Assembly: GCA_964035545.1 (NCBI GenBank)
Contig: OZ037767.1
Location: 31,176,128 to 31,240,127, forward strand
From: Bugula neritina
Lineage: Eukaryota; Bryozoa; Gymnolaemata; Cheilostomatida; Bugulidae
Length of the DNA stretch: 64,000 nucleotides
Reading direction: 5' to 3'
Shown: positions 60,706-64,000 of the stretch, in pieces
How positions within the stretch are numbered: position 1 is the stretch's first letter
Layout of the letters: each line of letters starts with the position of its first letter
Notes under the pieces: model-generated
What the model was told of the DNA's origin: nothing
What the model saw: only the letters and a program-made list of their open reading frames with translations
Database searches by the model: none
Made by a program: the position numbers and the translations under genes

Positions 60706-61104
60706 AGCAGGTGTGACAATGTAGGTTGAGTTTAGCTAAGATATACGGAGATGAAGAGGCATGGTTTCTAATATTGCTAAATAACGTATCAGATTGTCCT
60801 ATAATGAACTTTACAATCATATGTATGAGATTCTTGTGCATTTACAAGTCAATTCGAAATGCCTCACGTGCTCCACCCAGCTGTGGTAACCTTCAGCGCC
60901 GCAGGTATAAAGAGTAAGGCTATGGAACATATTGCAGGTAAAGTATGTGTGATAATCAGTCATCCTGTTGCCAAGCTATGTGGTGCCACAATACTAATGT
61001 AAAACAATGGTGTGGTGCTGCAATGGCAATGCCATACAATAGTGCTATTTGTAATCATTGCTGTGATGACTCATTATAATGGTGAATCAGTATCTCCATG
61101 ATGT

Positions 61105-63893
61105 CTACACACTGAGCATTACTCCAGTGAATATGGAGCCAGTTTGCACATCAATGACCCTGTGGCATTTGTTGGTCACTTTTATACTCACATATTCAGA
61201 TTTCTACAACAGAATATAATTCATTACAATCAGCTATAAAGAACATACGCTGAGCGTACTATTAATGTTTTCATATGAAATCACCCCCTCCCCTTATGCT
61301 TAGCACCTAATAGCATCATGAAGTAGAGTGTTAAGCTGGTAACTTACACGTATATGTAATAACTGAAGGGAGTATTTCACTTACTTTTAGTTCTAGAGTT
61401 GAAGTTAACTGTACAGTGAAATATCTCTGTCTGGAATCCATCGAATGGATATATTGGGGAACTGCGATATCCTCAGAGCTAAAATATAACACAACGTTAT
61501 ACAAGCATACATATAGATAACGAGACATTACAGGCATGCAAGTATAGCAAGTTAACTGCAATGCAAATGTTAGTTATATATGAATGGTGTATAATATCTC
61601 AATAGTATTAACCATTTAGTAAGTTAAACATTTACCTTCAAGAGATGTTTTTGAATTAAAATTACTTACATTATGATCTGGAATAGTACTGCTAATTAGA
61701 AAAATATATTGAGAAACCGAGTAATTTAATGATATATTCTATACTAGTTTTGGTTAGAGTCCTGGCCTACTAAGACGTGCATGTGCTGGGTGGAGAGTTG
61801 TGGCCGGGCTAATGGTGATGCCTGGAAGGGCATTCATTTCCTGTAGTACACGCCCTCAAACCACGCCGCCAGCATAGTTTGAAACTCTGGCTAATAGTCT
61901 GGTTACTAACCCTGGCTATTAGAGATTCTCACAGGAGTAAAGACTCTAAACTAACAGAAGATATTTGATAACTCCCAGACTATAGTCTAATAGCCCAGCC
62001 TTTGACAGAGTGATGTTGTTCTATTAATAGCTCTTACCTGTCTATTCCCATCGAGCATTCTCCGTTTGGACATATAGCTACTTGTACAAGATTAGGTTTC
62101 TTGTCGGCTACGACTTTGTGACGAGAATGGAAGTTTAGAGTGACGGTAAACTGATAGATGCCGGTTTTATCTACTCTGAACTTTCCATCGACACCCAGAT
62201 CTGCTGCAACTCCTCGGAGTAAACTGTACTTGGTGCCAGTCTGCAATACAAAGCTAATATTTTAGTTCTTATGGAATATAAATAACTCAGTTATATACTA
62301 TAAGGGATTAGCTTAAACAATTTTCTAGCTGTTCAACTTTATTGAATTTTTATCTAATGATTAAATCTACGAGCTTGACTGTGCTAAAACAAGCTTTATT
62401 GACTTTAAAATAAAAAAATACAAAATATTATATTTATCTCCTATACCAAAGATAATTACAAATTACAATTACAAAACAAAGATAATTAATAAAAGGTTTA
62501 TTTTGCAAGTGCTACAGGCTAGGTGGTTATTTTTCCCTAGGCAGAAATTGTAATACTGATAAAAATCAGCCACCCCATGATGTATATTTTGTAATTCTGC
62601 CAAAACATGCCGGAATATTCTTAGAGAATATTATTTTAAGAGAGCATTATTAAGTGCACTCAGCTATTATTGCACGTTGCTGCTTACACTATGGAGACTA
62701 AAAGCTATAGTTACCCTGTTGGTGTCTACAATCCATTCTATACATATTAGGTGTGAGTTTTATGTATTGCTGTCGCCAGAATTTAAACTTTCATTGTGTT
62801 TTGCTGCCGGGTGGTGTATACAGGCGACACGAGGGTCAAGGTGATACAAATTAAATCAGTCAGCATGCTGCCTGAGCCCACTTGATGTTATGATTTATAA
62901 TAAATAAGGGAATACAGTATACAAATTTAGCTGAGTATTATGTATTTTGATATACAGCTAATGTGTCTTCTAGAATTTTGATAACCCATTTAAATTGCTG
63001 AACAAGCATTGTATAGGCCACACATGCTGAGTGAGTGGTCATACAAGCGTATCCGTTTCTATCTCACCAAGTGTATATTCCTCAATATTGAGACAGTAAC
63101 AAGCAACCAATCAGTGTGCAGCATTGATCAGCTGACTAAATTTTATTTAATTATCATTTGCTTTCAGTAACGTTGCTTTTATCATTGCCAGTAATTAAAT
63201 AAATTGTAAAAAGTTGAAATCATCACCTACATCAAAACATTAGCAAATAATTTTAGCTTTAAAAACCTACCAGCTGAAAGTTCTCTATAATGGACTGTTT
63301 ATTTGGCATGATGGTGGCTTTAGCCAAGAGCTTAGCAGTGAATGCTAAGGGAGCCCTGTTGACTGTTCGAACTTTATCTTCTACACCCGGGTAGAAAAAG
63401 GATAGCACATCAGTGTCCAGGTTTGTTAAGTCACAGGACGGGCACTGAAACAGAGAATAGTCTGTAATACGCTGTCTGGTTTTAATGGCACTTGCTGCTT
63501 GTTCATGTAGAGACAACTTCTAATATTGCACATTATTCTAATTTGTGTAGCAATCAATAAATTAAGATGCTAACATGTGAAAATGTTTGAGTTTTATATG
63601 TGGTTCTCAAATTGGCTATTTGTTCCTATTAGAATACACTTTTACAGCCTGAAGATGCTAAATTTTGGTTTAATATATGTGAGCATTTATTCCATTTAAA
63701 GTGAAACAAAAAATACTCAACAGAAAATATTACTTTAAGCATTTAGATTTTGTATATTTAGTTTTACCTTCACTGATATTATCTTTCTGGCTTTTTTATT
63801 CGCTGCTTCTTTTATCATTTTCTTGAATTCTCTAGCAATGTCTTCCTTAGTCATGACGGCACCAGGGGGCCCCCTTGGCCCAGCCGGCCCTCT
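61105..63893 (-). CDS. ERFE/C1QTNF12: collagen-C1q/TNF protein, adipolin/erythroferrone type (3' part)
   Basis: Five 3' exons in phase: 63893-63768, 63444-63271, 62240-62038, 61478-61385 and 61203-61105 (stop TAG). The gene continues beyond the window, so signal peptide and start are missing. The first exon has a short Gly-X-Y run (RGPAGPRGPPGA) then TKEDIAREFKKMIKEAANKK, matching the family's 'TRE.LLREF...LKEAT.RR' linker. The rest is a C1q/TNF jelly roll: LAFTAKLLAK, FRVDKTGIYQFTVTLNFHS, VQVAICPNGEC with the Cys pair also seen in adipolin and erythroferrone, and the strand TGSIFTGVMLSV at the C-terminus. Members are secreted trimeric hormones in vertebrates; the ligand role here is unknown. 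Separating ERFE from C1QTNF12 is not possible by eye. Confidence 0.85.
62250..63270. other. intron of the C1q-type gene
   Basis: About 1 kb of AT-rich sequence with no additional coding exon that would keep phase; flanking exons both end and begin in phase 0. Confidence 0.5.
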
Positions 63894-64000
63894 CTACAAA
63901 AGTTCACATAGATTAGTTGTTTATCTTTATGAAAAACAAGAAGATGATTCTCTATAATTTCATCATAGCTGAGCTCCTAATTCCCTAGCAGTTGTACACA

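Noticed and set aside
60726-60917. Small plus-strand frame and a minus-strand FTCNMFHSLTLYTC frame considered as the last exon of the C1q-type gene
   Set aside because: A better final exon at 61203-61105 keeps phase 0 and ends with the expected C1q terminal strand.

Overview
The window is nuclear DNA from an animal: genes are split by spliceosomal GT-AG introns, the DNA is AT-rich with many tandem repeats, and the recognisable proteins are metazoan or mitochondrial families. Intron size, decayed LINE 3' ends and an LTR point to an invertebrate, perhaps an early-branching one such as a sponge; this is inference and the taxon is not fixed by anything seen. Exon structures below were rebuilt by hand from splice sites, reading phase and family resemblance. 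No transcript data or searches were available.

Layout. 1-2.3 kb: the 3' exons of an unrecognised + strand gene encoding a hydrophobic membrane protein, with a LINE 3' remnant in its intron. 3.6-4.75 kb (-): a small secreted, Cys-rich, probably GPI-anchored Ly6-like protein. 5.2-5.8 kb: a large near-perfect foldback. 11.4-13.45 kb (-): a type I membrane protein with a Cys-rich ectodomain. 14.8-16.8 kb: LINE remnant and low-complexity DNA. 18.1-30.6 kb (-): a 16-exon DEPDC7-like gene. 31.4-31.75 kb: a candidate solo LTR. 32.8-37.4 kb (+): pyruvate dehydrogenase E1 alpha. 38.2-41.7 kb (-): TPRG1/TPRG1L (hSac2 domain) homologue. 43.1-49.75 kb (+): an unrecognised five-exon gene. 50.8-54.5 kb (-): OSTM1 homologue. 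55.8-60.3 kb (+): mitochondrial ribosomal protein mS31 (MRPS31). 61.1-63.9 kb (-): 3' part of a collagen-C1q/TNF protein of the adipolin/erythroferrone type, cut by the window end.

From 18 kb on, the seven genes alternate strictly in strand (-,+,-,+,-,+,-), giving three divergent promoter intervals and three convergent 3' ends. There is no operon logic. PDHA1 and MRPS31 share only a mitochondrial location; OSTM1 belongs to the lysosome.

The most unusual feature is that many intronic minisatellites include a splice site. At about ten exon-intron junctions in six genes the repeat unit carries a copy of the authentic donor or acceptor, often with some exon sequence, so the true junction is one unit of a tandem array of look-alike sites. 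Two arrays are in PDHA1, and OSTM1 intron 2 is bounded by such arrays at both ends.
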